Assembly: GCA_003585735.1 (NCBI GenBank)
Contig: NQOH01000009.1
Location: 40,086-58,479 of the forward strand
DNA length: 18,394 nucleotides
Direction of reading: 5' to 3'
Source: Gardnerella kenyensis
Lineage (GTDB): Bacteria; Actinomycetota; Actinomycetes; Actinomycetales; Bifidobacteriaceae
Shown here one piece after another: positions 5,303 through 12,593 of the stretch. The notes under the pieces were generated by a model that ran no database searches, was not told the origin of the DNA, and was given only the letters and a program-made list of their open reading frames with translations. A program made the translations under genes and the position numbers. Within the stretch, counting starts at the first letter, position 1, and each line of letters begins with the position of its first letter.

Positions 5303-6337
5303 TTACGATCTTCGCTGAAGTTCGCGCGCAGATACAGTAACTTGCAATCCGTGCAATCTCAAGCGTCTTGCTAATTCAATACTCACCGCCACTGAACGAT
5401 GCTGGCCGCCTGTGCAGCCAACAGCAATAGTTACGTAGTGCTTATCTTCTTTAGCAAATCCGTCGATAGCAGTAAGCAAAGCCTTTTCGTAAGAGTCCAA
5501 AAAAGCAACTGCTGCAGGATTCGAAAGCACGTAATCGCTTACAGCTTTATCTTTTCCAGTTAAGTCGCGCAATTGCGGCACCCAGAATGGATTAGGCAAA
5601 AATCGCATATCTGCCACAAAATCAGCGTCCATAGGAATGCCGTATTTAAAGCCGAAGCTAAAAATGTGCACGGACACTGTTGAAGAGCCTTTGCCTAGTA
5701 AGCTTTCGTAAAGCTTTGTGGAAAGCTGGTGAATGCTCAAATTTGAAGTGTCGATAATAATATCCGCGCAATCTTTTAAATGCCCAAGCAGTTCACGCTC
5801 TTCTAAAATGCCGTCAATAAGCCTGCCGCCGCGCTGCAAAGGATGAGGCCTTCGCACAGACTCGTAGCGCTTAATAAGCACGGAGTCTGATGCGTCGAGG
5901 AACAAAATTCGCGTTTTTACGCCAAGCTCGTCAATATGCGCAAGAACAGCAAACAAGTCGTCGAAGTATCCGCGCGAGCGCACGTCAATAACTGCCGCAA
6001 GCTTATGCACTTTTGATCCGGAAGACGTCATCATATCTACCAGCGGTATTAAAAGCTTCGGAGGAAGATTGTCAATAACGTACCAACCCATGTCTTCCAA
6101 AGCGTTAGCTGCGTGCGAGCGCCCGGCACCGCTCATGCCTGTGATTAGCATGACTTCGAATCCGCCAGCTAGTTGCATGCTGATTGCGCTTTGAACTTGA
6201 GTATTTGCGTCTAATTCGCGATGCGCAATATTCTGAATATCGCTATTTTGCGCACTATTTTGCGCACTATTTTGCATATCATTTTGCGCACTATTTTGCA
6301 TATCGCTTTTCGCATCAGCTTGATCTTCGGCGCTCAT
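5303..6337 (-). CDS. rapZ: RapZ/YvcJ-family nucleotide- and RNA-binding protein
   Basis: This 344-residue protein has the RapZ architecture: an N-terminal P-loop ATPase-like domain and a C-terminal domain. Visible motifs are the Walker A GMSGAGRS (67-74, with Arg where Lys is classical), RRPHPL (162-167), SFGFKYGIP (227-235), MRFLPNPFW (244-252) and GCTGGQHRS (307-315). In E. coli RapZ targets the GlmZ small RNA to control amino-sugar synthesis; in Gram-positives YvcJ binds nucleotides and its role is less clear. About 55 residues of low-complexity N-terminal extension, rich in Gln, Asn, Ser and Ala, precede the domain and come from a 12-bp repeat. I chose the ATG at 6337 because AGGAGG is four nt upstream. 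This ATG overlaps the aroE stop by four bp (ATGA), indicating coupled translation. Confidence 0.93.
   Translation of the reverse strand: MSAEDQADAKSDMQNSAQNDMQNSAQNSAQNSDIQNIAHRELDANTQVQSAISMQLAGGFEVMLITGMSGAGRSHAANALEDMGWYVIDNLPPKLLIPLVDMMTSSGSKVHKLAAVIDVRSRGYFDDLFAVLAHIDELGVKTRILFLDASDSVLIKRYESVRRPHPLQRGGRLIDGILEERELLGHLKDCADIIIDTSNLSIHQLSTKLYESLLGKGSSTVSVHIFSFGFKYGIPMDADFVADMRFLPNPFWVPQLRDLTGKDKAVSDYVLSNPAAVAFLDSYEKALLTAIDGFAKEDKHYVTIAVGCTGGQHRSVAVSIELARRLRLHGLQVTVSARELQRRS
6243..6302. repeat. 12-bp in-frame tandem repeat in rapZ 5' end
   Basis: Five consecutive 12-bp units (plus-strand type CTATTTTGCGCA, with TCATTTTGCGCA and CTATTTTGCATA variants) encode a four-residue repeat SAQN/DMQN at about residues 12-32 of RapZ. 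The first two units are identical, suggesting recent expansion. Confidence 0.9.
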
Positions 6338-7653
6338 AATGCCTCCTGTAATGCTTTTCGCATGCAATTGCTTAAATATTCACAGTCTCTAGGATTATCG
6401 TAATCTGCGGCCTTGTCAGAATCATTCTCAAAAATATTTTCCGAGCTTACTTCCGATTTTTCTTCAGAACTTACTTCCGATTTTTCTTCCGATTTTTCTT
6501 CCGAATTTTCTTCATCTGTTTCTTCCGAATTCCTGTATTCGAACGTCATCAGCTTTACTTGCTCTAATGCTTGATACAAAAGCATTTCTTCGCCGCCAAT
6601 TCCCAATCCGTATTGCCTGAAAGCGCTAAGAAGCATGCTCGGGCGCGGATCGTACACTACGTCAAGCAGCGCACCCAAGCTTTTTACGCAACTGTTTTGG
6701 CAGTACGCTTTTAGCGCTATTGCTAGGCCGTCTGCAACATGCGCTGGAACTGTGCTTATTACGATATCTGCTTCTGCGATTGCGCGAATTGCGTCTAGTG
6801 AGCTTATTGATTTCAAAATAAGAGATTCGTCACATTCCGATAATTTTTCCGCGCCTAATTTTTCCGCGCTATAGTCGGCAAATTTTGCAAGCGCTTCCTC
6901 GCTAAATGTTGGGAATTCAATACCTAAAACTGATTCGTATTTTGAATCAGCTCCCCTACTTTCGTTTTCCCTACTTTCAGCTTCCCCACTTTCGGCTTCC
7001 CCGTTTTCTAAGCACGGCTCTATGCTTCTGCTATTTGGAGAATCCGCACAGTACGCGCGCAAAAGATTATTAAAACGTTCAACGCCTTTTACGCTGCCGT
7101 CATTTTCAGTTCTTGCAATAACTTGCACCTGCTCAAGTTTCGAAGCTTGCGCAATTTCTATCAGCGCCGCCATTGCAGAAGATGCCGTGTTGCCGCTTCC
7201 AATAATAACGGCCTTTTTTACTTGGCATATGCTCTCGTGCAAGGATCGAATAAAAGCTGTAATTATGCCACTTACGTCCGTGTTGCACAGTTCAATTTGC
7301 GAAGGCAAAGCTGTTGCAGGATTGCTTGTAAAAATCGCAGTATTTGCTACGTTAAGTGCTTTAGACCAGTAGTCGCAAGGAGTGCCGAGTTTCATTATGG
7401 TTTTTTTAAGCGGCATTGTAAGGCTTAAGCCTTTCCAAGAATCGTCAAGAGTTGATATAAAATCCGCCAACTCGGTTTCGCTTACTTTTTTCTTGCTATA
7501 TTGCCAATTCTTCAAGCCTAAAGCTTTATAAGCCGCGTTGTGCAATACGGGAGACAGCGAATGCGAAATAGGATCTCCTAAAACTGCGCAATTGTATATT
7601 TTCTGCATATTCGCTTCTTGCATATTCGCTTCCCTAATATTCACTTCCTGCAT
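6334..7653 (-). CDS. aroE: Shikimate 5-dehydrogenase with low-complexity insertions
   Basis: This enzyme reduces 3-dehydroshikimate to shikimate with NADPH in aromatic amino acid synthesis. Key parts are present: SHSLSP (30-35), catalytic Lys83 in TMPLKK, NTD with Asp126, the Rossmann loop GSGNTAS (152-158), VYDPRPSMLL near 333-342, and GIGGEEMLLYQALEQ near 351-365. At 439 residues it is far longer than the usual 270-320. The excess is an acidic insertion within the Rossmann domain (about 203-283), an acidic Glu/Ser/Lys tail after about 373, and a repetitive N-terminus. The ATG at 7653 is preferred because GAGGAG lies six nt upstream, overlapping the priA stop; a GTG at 7659 is the alternative. 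It is nine nt behind priA and overlaps rapZ by four bp. Activity is likely but untested given the insertions. Confidence 0.9.
   Translation of the reverse strand: MQEVNIREANMQEANMQKIYNCAVLGDPISHSLSPVLHNAAYKALGLKNWQYSKKKVSETELADFISTLDDSWKGLSLTMPLKKTIMKLGTPCDYWSKALNVANTAIFTSNPATALPSQIELCNTDVSGIITAFIRSLHESICQVKKAVIIGSGNTASSAMAALIEIAQASKLEQVQVIARTENDGSVKGVERFNNLLRAYCADSPNSRSIEPCLENGEAESGEAESRENESRGADSKYESVLGIEFPTFSEEALAKFADYSAEKLGAEKLSECDESLILKSISSLDAIRAIAEADIVISTVPAHVADGLAIALKAYCQNSCVKSLGALLDVVYDPRPSMLLSAFRQYGLGIGGEEMLLYQALEQVKLMTFEYRNSEETDEENSEEKSEEKSEVSSEEKSEVSSENIFENDSDKAADYDNPRDCEYLSNCMRKALQEAL
6446..6525. repeat. 12/24-bp in-frame repeats in aroE 3' end
   Basis: Plus-strand strings of the type TTCCGATTTTTC recur. 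The 20-bp string at 6446-6465 differs only slightly from that at 6470-6489, a period of 24 bp. They encode the acidic tail with repeated EEKSEVSS (about residues 380-405 of AroE). Confidence 0.8.
6954..7013. repeat. 15-bp in-frame repeat inside aroE
   Basis: Four 15-bp units at 6954, 6969, 6984 and 6999 (plus-strand type CCCTACTTTCRKYTT) encode a five-residue acidic repeat of the ESGEA/ESREN type near residues 216-236 of AroE. This is the core of the insertion in the Rossmann domain. Confidence 0.82.
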
Positions 7654-7656
7654 ATT
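7597..7656. repeat. 15-bp repeat duplicating the aroE start region
   Basis: Four 15-bp coding-strand units (type AATATGCARGAAGYG) encode NMQEV, NIREA, NMQEA and NMQKI. Each unit carries a purine-rich Shine-Dalgarno-like string, and three of the four hold an in-frame ATG, so several translation starts are possible before the conserved domain begins at KIYNCAVLG. Confidence 0.85.
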
Positions 7657-7659
7657 CAC

Positions 7660-7665
7660 TCCTCA
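7660..7665 (-). promoter_or_regulatory. aroE Shine-Dalgarno overlapping the priA stop
   Basis: The minus-strand string TGAGGAG contains both the priA TGA stop (7665-7663) and the aroE ribosome binding site. It lies six nt before the ATG at 7653. This suggests translational coupling of priA and aroE. Confidence 0.7.
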
Positions 7666-10140
7666 GTACGCAAGTAAGTCTTTTGGATCAACACAAAAAC
7701 GCAATTCTCCTGCAGAGCGCGTAGCTACGTGATACGCTACTTGCTTATAGAGACGATTCACTAATTCTTGCCTACAGGATAATGGCACTTTTACAACAGC
7801 TTTTACGCGGTCGTCAAGTTCGTCAAAATGATGATAATGATCCGTTACTGACGCGTGCATTGGCACAATTCCTAAAAGTTCAGGCTTTAGATTAGTTTCG
7901 TCACTATTTTCTAATTTTACGATTTCGTTAGATTCGCTATTTTCGTTTTCCGCAATTGCTCCAATATTATTCAAAGCTTTAATAACAGCATCGCGCGAGC
8001 CCCACACGCATGCAGCAGTCACAAGTGGTGGCAACGCAGCTTGCTTGCGCTCAGAAAGCTCATTTAGCGAAAGTTGCGTAGTATCCCACAAAGTAAGTGC
8101 TTTAGCTAAAGCCGGGTAAGTTTCTCCAATTAGCAAAACGCTTCCGCCTAAAGTCCTAGAAGCGCATAATCCTGCGGCTTTCATCCACGCGGTAAGAGTG
8201 TCGATTCGCGCGTCAAGACCGGAAGCGTACAAGCTTACCCAAGCGTCTAGTATTGCAACAAGGCCATATTCTCCGCTTTGATTTCCATCTTTAGATTGAA
8301 CGCGCGGCTCAGCTCCAGGAGTTGACACAATAATTACAGGCTTTTGATCAATGCACTCAATAATTCCGTTCGGCTGATGCGGCGACGAAATAAAAATAGG
8401 AACGTTACGAAATAGTTTTGCTAATTCTTCTGCAGTACCAGCAGCACCTACTCGTATAACGCGCATTTTATTACTTCCGCAATTAGCGCAAGACCATGAG
8501 CTTGCACTAGCTCCGCACCAAACGCAACGCGCAGCATCTTTTCCGTAAGACACATCAATCGGACCAGTACAGCGTCTACAACGCGCCTGATACAGACAAG
8601 AATTGCAAACTGCAGACTGAGTAATACCATCTTGCGGAATTGAAAGAAGCACAGGTTTTCCATCTTCAAGAACTTCGTTAATAGCTCTTACAGCAGCATG
8701 CGGTATGCGCGCGCCAATGCTCGGATCAGCTAGTTTTAATAATGCTTCGCGATTAAGCCATCGAACCCACGGCATAAGTTGGTTTCGAACTTCTGGTATT
8801 GGCGTTACAGCAATACTGCTGCCGCTTACTGCAGATTCGTAAGTTTCTGCAGATTCGCAAATTTCTGCAGATTCGCTATTTTTTTCGGAAGATTTTTCCG
8901 CAATTTCGTTATTTTCCGCAATTTCGTAAGTTTCTACAGAAGATTTTTCTACATACTGATTTAAATTAGCAAAATCAACTTCACTTTGACTTAACGCGCT
9001 TCTGGAATACGACATTGCCACGAACACGCCATCATGCTTTTTTGCTCGAAGTCGCATCACTCCGCGAGCTTGAGCATAAGGCATCATTCCGTCAGCATAC
9101 TGGTACGCGCAATCTTCAACAATCGCAAATAACGCATCCCCTTCAACCGGAGCATACATTGCAGCGCGCGTTCCAAGCACACACGGCACTATTCCGGAAG
9201 CTACAGCACGCCAAGCGCGGTAACGGTCAGCTGGGGCGTCAGAAGAAGAAAGCCTTGCAACATCTCCGTCAAAACCTCCAGCAGAAAAACCAGGATGCTC
9301 AACGCTAACGCGCTTATAAGGCTTCAAACCGTAAGCCATAAGCGCGCGCATAACATCGTTTACTTCTCGAAGCGTTGGCAAAACAGCCACAGCCTGCTTT
9401 CCTTGACTTACTGCCGTAACAATAATCCAAGCTAAATCTTGAGCAAGTCTTTGAGATCCAGGCAAAGCATCAACAATAAAAGATTTATAAGCGCTACTAT
9501 CTTTTGCACTTACTTTTTTACTATCTCTTGCACTTACTTTTGCACTTACTTTTTTACTTAACGCTTGATTTAGAAGATCCGCGTTTTTGTACGAAGAAAG
9601 CATGCGAGCGCAAGTTGTGTAAGAAGAGTTCGCGTCGGTACTGTTAGATAAACGCTGCTTAAGCTTATTGCACCAATCTTTTCTGCGATGCAAACGTATG
9701 CTGTCAAAAACTTCCTCATGTTCTACTCGAGCAACGCGCTGCGGCACAGCAAGTCGAAGAATATTTGCGCTAGTTCCGCCATAAGCTTTAGCAATATCGT
9801 CAATATCATCTCGTAAAGATTGAGAAAGTAGCACGTCTGAAGGAAAAACGCGTTCAATAAACCGTAAAGCAGATTCAGGAGTATCCGTGTGCGAAGAACG
9901 AGACCAAATAACGCCTGTAAGCCTTTGCGCACCAAAACGCACGCGCACAAACGCACCCGGCTGAGCATCTTCATCTTGATCTTTTGATACTAAATAATCA
10001 AAAGTGCGACCTAAATGAGTTGCTTGAACGTCTAGCATCACGTGAGCAATAGCACAATCGTCTGCAGGAACGCGCGAAACAGCATTACGCTTGCGTTTTG
10101 TTTTGCGCGCTAATCCATCTAACGAAGGTTGCTCTGCCAT
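7663..10140 (-). CDS. priA: Probable PriA replication-restart protein, helicase motifs degenerate
   Basis: This 825-residue protein matches PriA, which reloads the replisome at stalled forks. The N-terminal 3'-DNA-binding domain (about 30-130), a helicase-like body and the zinc region are recognisable. Eight cysteines in four CxxC pairs (512/515, 521/524, 539/542, 551/554) bind zinc. The Walker A position reads PGSQRLAQD (227-235), without GKT/S, and the DEAH position reads VEDC (341-344), so ATP-driven unwinding is very unlikely; degenerate PriA of this sort is known in Actinobacteria. Two low-complexity insertions (about 194-216 and 398-440) derive from in-frame repeats. The ATG at 10140 lies nine nt after metK with only a weak Shine-Dalgarno, suggesting coupled translation. 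Confidence 0.88.
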   Translation of the reverse strand: MAEQPSLDGLARKTKRKRNAVSRVPADDCAIAHVMLDVQATHLGRTFDYLVSKDQDEDAQPGAFVRVRFGAQRLTGVIWSRSSHTDTPESALRFIERVFPSDVLLSQSLRDDIDDIAKAYGGTSANILRLAVPQRVARVEHEEVFDSIRLHRRKDWCNKLKQRLSNSTDANSSYTTCARMLSSYKNADLLNQALSKKVSAKVSARDSKKVSAKDSSAYKSFIVDALPGSQRLAQDLAWIIVTAVSQGKQAVAVLPTLREVNDVMRALMAYGLKPYKRVSVEHPGFSAGGFDGDVARLSSSDAPADRYRAWRAVASGIVPCVLGTRAAMYAPVEGDALFAIVEDCAYQYADGMMPYAQARGVMRLRAKKHDGVFVAMSYSRSALSQSEVDFANLNQYVEKSSVETYEIAENNEIAEKSSEKNSESAEICESAETYESAVSGSSIAVTPIPEVRNQLMPWVRWLNREALLKLADPSIGARIPHAAVRAINEVLEDGKPVLLSIPQDGITQSAVCNSCLYQARCRRCTGPIDVSYGKDAARCVWCGASASSWSCANCGSNKMRVIRVGAAGTAEELAKLFRNVPIFISSPHQPNGIIECIDQKPVIIVSTPGAEPRVQSKDGNQSGEYGLVAILDAWVSLYASGLDARIDTLTAWMKAAGLCASRTLGGSVLLIGETYPALAKALTLWDTTQLSLNELSERKQAALPPLVTAACVWGSRDAVIKALNNIGAIAENENSESNEIVKLENSDETNLKPELLGIVPMHASVTDHYHHFDELDDRVKAVVKVPLSCRQELVNRLYKQVAYHVATRSAGELRFCVDPKDLLAY
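8831..8884. repeat. 18-bp in-frame repeat in priA
   Basis: Three 18-bp units start at 8831, 8849 and 8867, all beginning GCAGATTCG on the plus strand. They encode repeated ESAE-type residues in the acidic insertion of PriA around 420-436. Related imperfect copies continue to about 8945. Confidence 0.85.
9501..9559. repeat. Low-complexity in-frame repeat in priA (KVSAK type)
   Basis: The plus-strand strings TTTGCACTTACTTTTTTAC and shortened forms recur through this stretch. They encode SKKVSAKVSARDSKKVSAKD (about residues 195-214 of PriA), a basic Lys/Ser/Ala linker just before the former Walker A region. Confidence 0.78.
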
Positions 10141-10149
10141 TTTAAGCTT

Positions 10150-11370
10150 CTACTTAAGATTTAAAGCTGCACGAAGATTCTCTGTGCGATTCGTTTCTTC
10201 CCAAGGGAACGTAACGTCGGTACGTCCAAAATGACCGTAGGATGCGGTTGGTGCGTAAATTGGTCGAAGCAAATTAAGCTCGTCAATAATTGCAGCCGGA
10301 CGCAAATCGAATACTTCGCGTACAGCGCGCGCAATATCGTCGCGAGTAATGCCTTCAGCTTCAGTACCAAATGTTTCAACGTTTACGCTTACAGGATCTG
10401 CAATACCAATAGCGTACGCAACTTGCACTTCTGCTTTATGAGCAAGGCCTGCTGCAACAATATTTTTTGCAACCCATCGAGCAGCATAAGCTGCTGAACG
10501 ATCAACCTTGCTAGGATCTTTTCCAGAAAATGCGCCGCCGCCATGGTGAGCTGCACCGCCATAAGTGTCAACAATAATTTTTCGACCCGTTAAACCAGAA
10601 TCTGCAGCAGGGCCGCCCAAAACGAAGGAGCCAGTAGGGTTCACAAGCATACGGTACGAATCGTGCTCAATGTTTTCGGAAAGAACTTCGTCCAACACAG
10701 GCTTAACAACGTGCTCAACAAGCTGAGCCTTAAGCCAGTCGCTTGAAACTTCAGGATCGTGTTGAGTAGAAATTAAAACAGTATCCAAACGTTGAGGCGC
10801 GCCTTTAGAATCGTACTCAATCGTAACTTGCGTTTTACCATCCGGACGCAAATGCGCAACCGTACCATCTTTTCTTACGCTAGCAAGCTTTTGTGCTAAA
10901 CGATGCGCTAAATAAATTGGAAGAGGCATTAAAGTGTCAGTTTCGTCACTTGCGTAACCGAACATAACGCCTTGATCTCCTGCGCCTTGAGCTGCGTAAC
11001 GTTCCTCGCGAGAAGCGGCACTTTCGTGGCTTTCGTCCAAACGTGCAACACCTTGGTTAATTTCTGCGCTTTGTTCGGTTAAGGAAACCATCACGCCGCA
11101 AGAATCTGCGTCAAGACCAATCACAGAGCTCGTATACCCAACATTTCGAACTACTTTGCGCACAATACCAGGAATGTCGCTATAAACTTCACCGCGCACT
11201 TCCCCAAAAACCACAAACTGGCCGACGGAAGCGCAAACTTCCACCGCCACATGCGCATGAGAATCCTGACGGAGCATATCGTCCAAAATAGCGTCTGCGA
11301 TTTGATCGCAAAGCTTATCCGGATGACCTTCAGTAACAGATTCTGCAGAAATCAACTTACGTTCTTCCAC
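10150..11370 (-). CDS. metK: S-adenosylmethionine synthetase
   Basis: This 406-residue cytosolic enzyme makes SAM from methionine and ATP, releasing phosphate and pyrophosphate. Family signatures are intact: GHPDKLCDQIAD (15-26), the ATP-binding GAGDQGVMFGYA (129-140), and the P-loop-like GGGAFSGKDPSKVDRS near 276-291. The length is normal. The start is a GTG at 11370 with a purine-rich GGGGGA four to five nt upstream. It is separated from rpoZ by the rpoZ terminator and leads the compact metK-priA-aroE-rapZ run. No SAM riboswitch is visible in the short leader. Confidence 0.97.
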   Translation of the reverse strand: MEERKLISAESVTEGHPDKLCDQIADAILDDMLRQDSHAHVAVEVCASVGQFVVFGEVRGEVYSDIPGIVRKVVRNVGYTSSVIGLDADSCGVMVSLTEQSAEINQGVARLDESHESAASREERYAAQGAGDQGVMFGYASDETDTLMPLPIYLAHRLAQKLASVRKDGTVAHLRPDGKTQVTIEYDSKGAPQRLDTVLISTQHDPEVSSDWLKAQLVEHVVKPVLDEVLSENIEHDSYRMLVNPTGSFVLGGPAADSGLTGRKIIVDTYGGAAHHGGGAFSGKDPSKVDRSAAYAARWVAKNIVAAGLAHKAEVQVAYAIGIADPVSVNVETFGTEAEGITRDDIARAVREVFDLRPAAIIDELNLLRPIYAPTASYGHFGRTDVTFPWEETNRTENLRAALNLK

Positions 11371-11407
11371 ATTTCCCCCTAATTAATAGTCAAAAAGGCT
11401 ATATAAA

Positions 11408-11456
11408 GCGAAAAACGCAGCCGCTCATCTGCTTTAAGCACAATAATGCGACTGCG
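11408..11456 (-). terminator. Rho-independent terminator after rpoZ
   Basis: On the minus strand CGCAGTCGC (11456-11448) pairs with GCGGCTGCG (11424-11416) over nine bp with one G-T wobble, followed by TTTTTCGCTTT. The 23-nt loop contains a smaller TGCTT/AAGCA stem. It lies about 75 nt past the rpoZ stop and about 40 nt before the metK start. Confidence 0.82.
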
Positions 11457-11528
11457 AATACGTAAAAACGTTACAGCAATAAAATCAACTAATAAGATGA
11501 TTATTTAGCTAAATTTAGTTAAATAAAT

Positions 11529-11813
11529 TTAGTTGCCTTCGCTTAAATCGTCTTCACCAAGCGTTTCTTCAAGCAAACCTTTATTAATTTCGCGGAAAGC
11601 AATAGCTAAAGGCTTTTCTTGATTTTGATACTCAACTAATGGGCCAACATTTTGCAACAAACCTTCATTAAGCTGAGTGAAATAAGCATTAATTTGACGT
11701 GCTCGTTTTGCAGCAAATAAGGCAAGCGCATACTTGGAATCCGCATGTTGCATTAAATCATCAATTGGTGGATTCGCAAGACCCGTAGGTGTTGGCTGAG
11801 TGCCTAATGCCAT
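11529..11813 (-). CDS. rpoZ: RNA polymerase omega subunit
   Basis: This 94-residue small subunit helps RNA polymerase assembly and stability. It begins MALGTQPTPTG and continues through PPIDDLMQHADSKYALALFA, the conserved omega segment, to AFREINKGLLEETL. The N-terminal form is typical of bifidobacteria. The ATG at 11813 has GGAG six nt upstream; a TTG four codons earlier is less likely. It sits between gmk and metK as in other Actinobacteria; the coaBC gene often found between rpoZ and metK is absent. The gap to gmk is 144 bp and has a candidate promoter, and a terminator follows. Confidence 0.95.
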   Translation of the reverse strand: MALGTQPTPTGLANPPIDDLMQHADSKYALALFAAKRARQINAYFTQLNEGLLQNVGPLVEYQNQEKPLAIAFREINKGLLEETLGEDDLSEGN

Positions 11814-11858
11814 AATATTCTCCAAATTCTATGGTGCTACAATAGTTCCAAATCGTCT

Positions 11859-11864
11859 ATTATA
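11859..11864 (-). promoter_or_regulatory. Candidate -10 box for rpoZ
   Basis: A perfect TATAAT on the minus strand lies 45 nt upstream of the rpoZ start codon. No clear -35 box is seen at standard spacing. Confidence 0.45.
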
Positions 11865-11893
11865 GGCTATTGAGTGGATATTGATTATATGTT

Positions 11894-11928
11894 GCTTATA
11901 AGTTGACTATAAACGCTTATAAGTTGAC
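11894..11928. repeat. 21-bp-period direct repeat between gmk and rpoZ
   Basis: The 14-mer GCTTATAAGTTGAC occurs at 11894-11907 and 11915-11928, exactly 21 bp apart (two helical turns). Each copy contains the palindrome CTTATAAG. It lies 30-65 bp upstream of the candidate rpoZ -10 box, a position suited to an activator or repressor site. Confidence 0.65.
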
Positions 11929-11957
11929 GATATTAGCGAGTATTGCGCAAGTTTTAT

Positions 11958-12575
11958 TTATAAGTCGTATTCTCGCGCAATTACGTTCCACAATTCGTCG
12001 GCAGCTCGATCAGCATTGTCGTTAACAATAACAACGTCAAACTCTTTAGCTGCAGCGATTTCAACTTTTGCTGTTTCCAAACGTTTTGCTTGCTGCTCAG
12101 GAGTTTCAGTGCCGCGCCCAATAAGACGACGCTTAAGCTCTTCGAAACTTGGAGGCGCAATAAACACGTACACAACTTCCAAACCAAGACGCGAAGCTTC
12201 TTGCTTCACGCGACGCGCACCTTGCAAATCAATTTCAAGCAAAGTAGGAATATCCTGCTCAAGATGGTCAAGAACAGGCTGAAGCAAAGTGCCATAATGA
12301 GCCATGCCATGAACCAAAGCAGTTTCCAAAAACTCGCCGTTGCGCTTACGACGCTCAAACTCTTCTTCATCCAAGAACCAGTATTGGATACCATTAAACT
12401 CGTCTGGACGAGGTGCGCGCGTAGTAGCAGAAACAGACAACCAAACATGAGGATGCTTCTCGCGAAGTATGCCTTCTACTGTGCCTTTGCCAGCTGCAGT
12501 AGGTCCAGTTAGCACGATTAATCGGCGCTTAGGCTGTGAAGATTGAGAATCTTTCACATCATCTTTGGTAGTCAT
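11958..12575 (-). CDS. gmk: Guanylate kinase
   Basis: This 205-residue kinase phosphorylates GMP to GDP with ATP. The P-loop is GPTAAGKGT (24-32). The GMP-binding part follows with SATTRAPRPDE and the lid region, and EIDLQGARRVK is present. The form TAAGKG in place of the common SGVGKG is typical of actinobacterial enzymes. The start is an ATG at 12575, with GAGGGG eight nt upstream. It follows pyrF by 18 nt and so is probably part of the carAB-pyrF transcript. The mihF gene usual between pyrF and gmk in many Actinobacteria is not there. Confidence 0.95.
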   Translation of the reverse strand: MTTKDDVKDSQSSQPKRRLIVLTGPTAAGKGTVEGILREKHPHVWLSVSATTRAPRPDEFNGIQYWFLDEEEFERRKRNGEFLETALVHGMAHYGTLLQPVLDHLEQDIPTLLEIDLQGARRVKQEASRLGLEVVYVFIAPPSFEELKRRLIGRGTETPEQQAKRLETAKVEIAAAKEFDVVIVNDNADRAADELWNVIAREYDL

Positions 12576-12593
12576 TTCCTTTACCCCTCTACC

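Noticed and set aside
11371..11528. SAM riboswitch upstream of metK
   Set aside because: The structured element here is a simple terminator hairpin with T run behind rpoZ; the remaining metK leader of about 40 nt is too short for a known SAM riboswitch.
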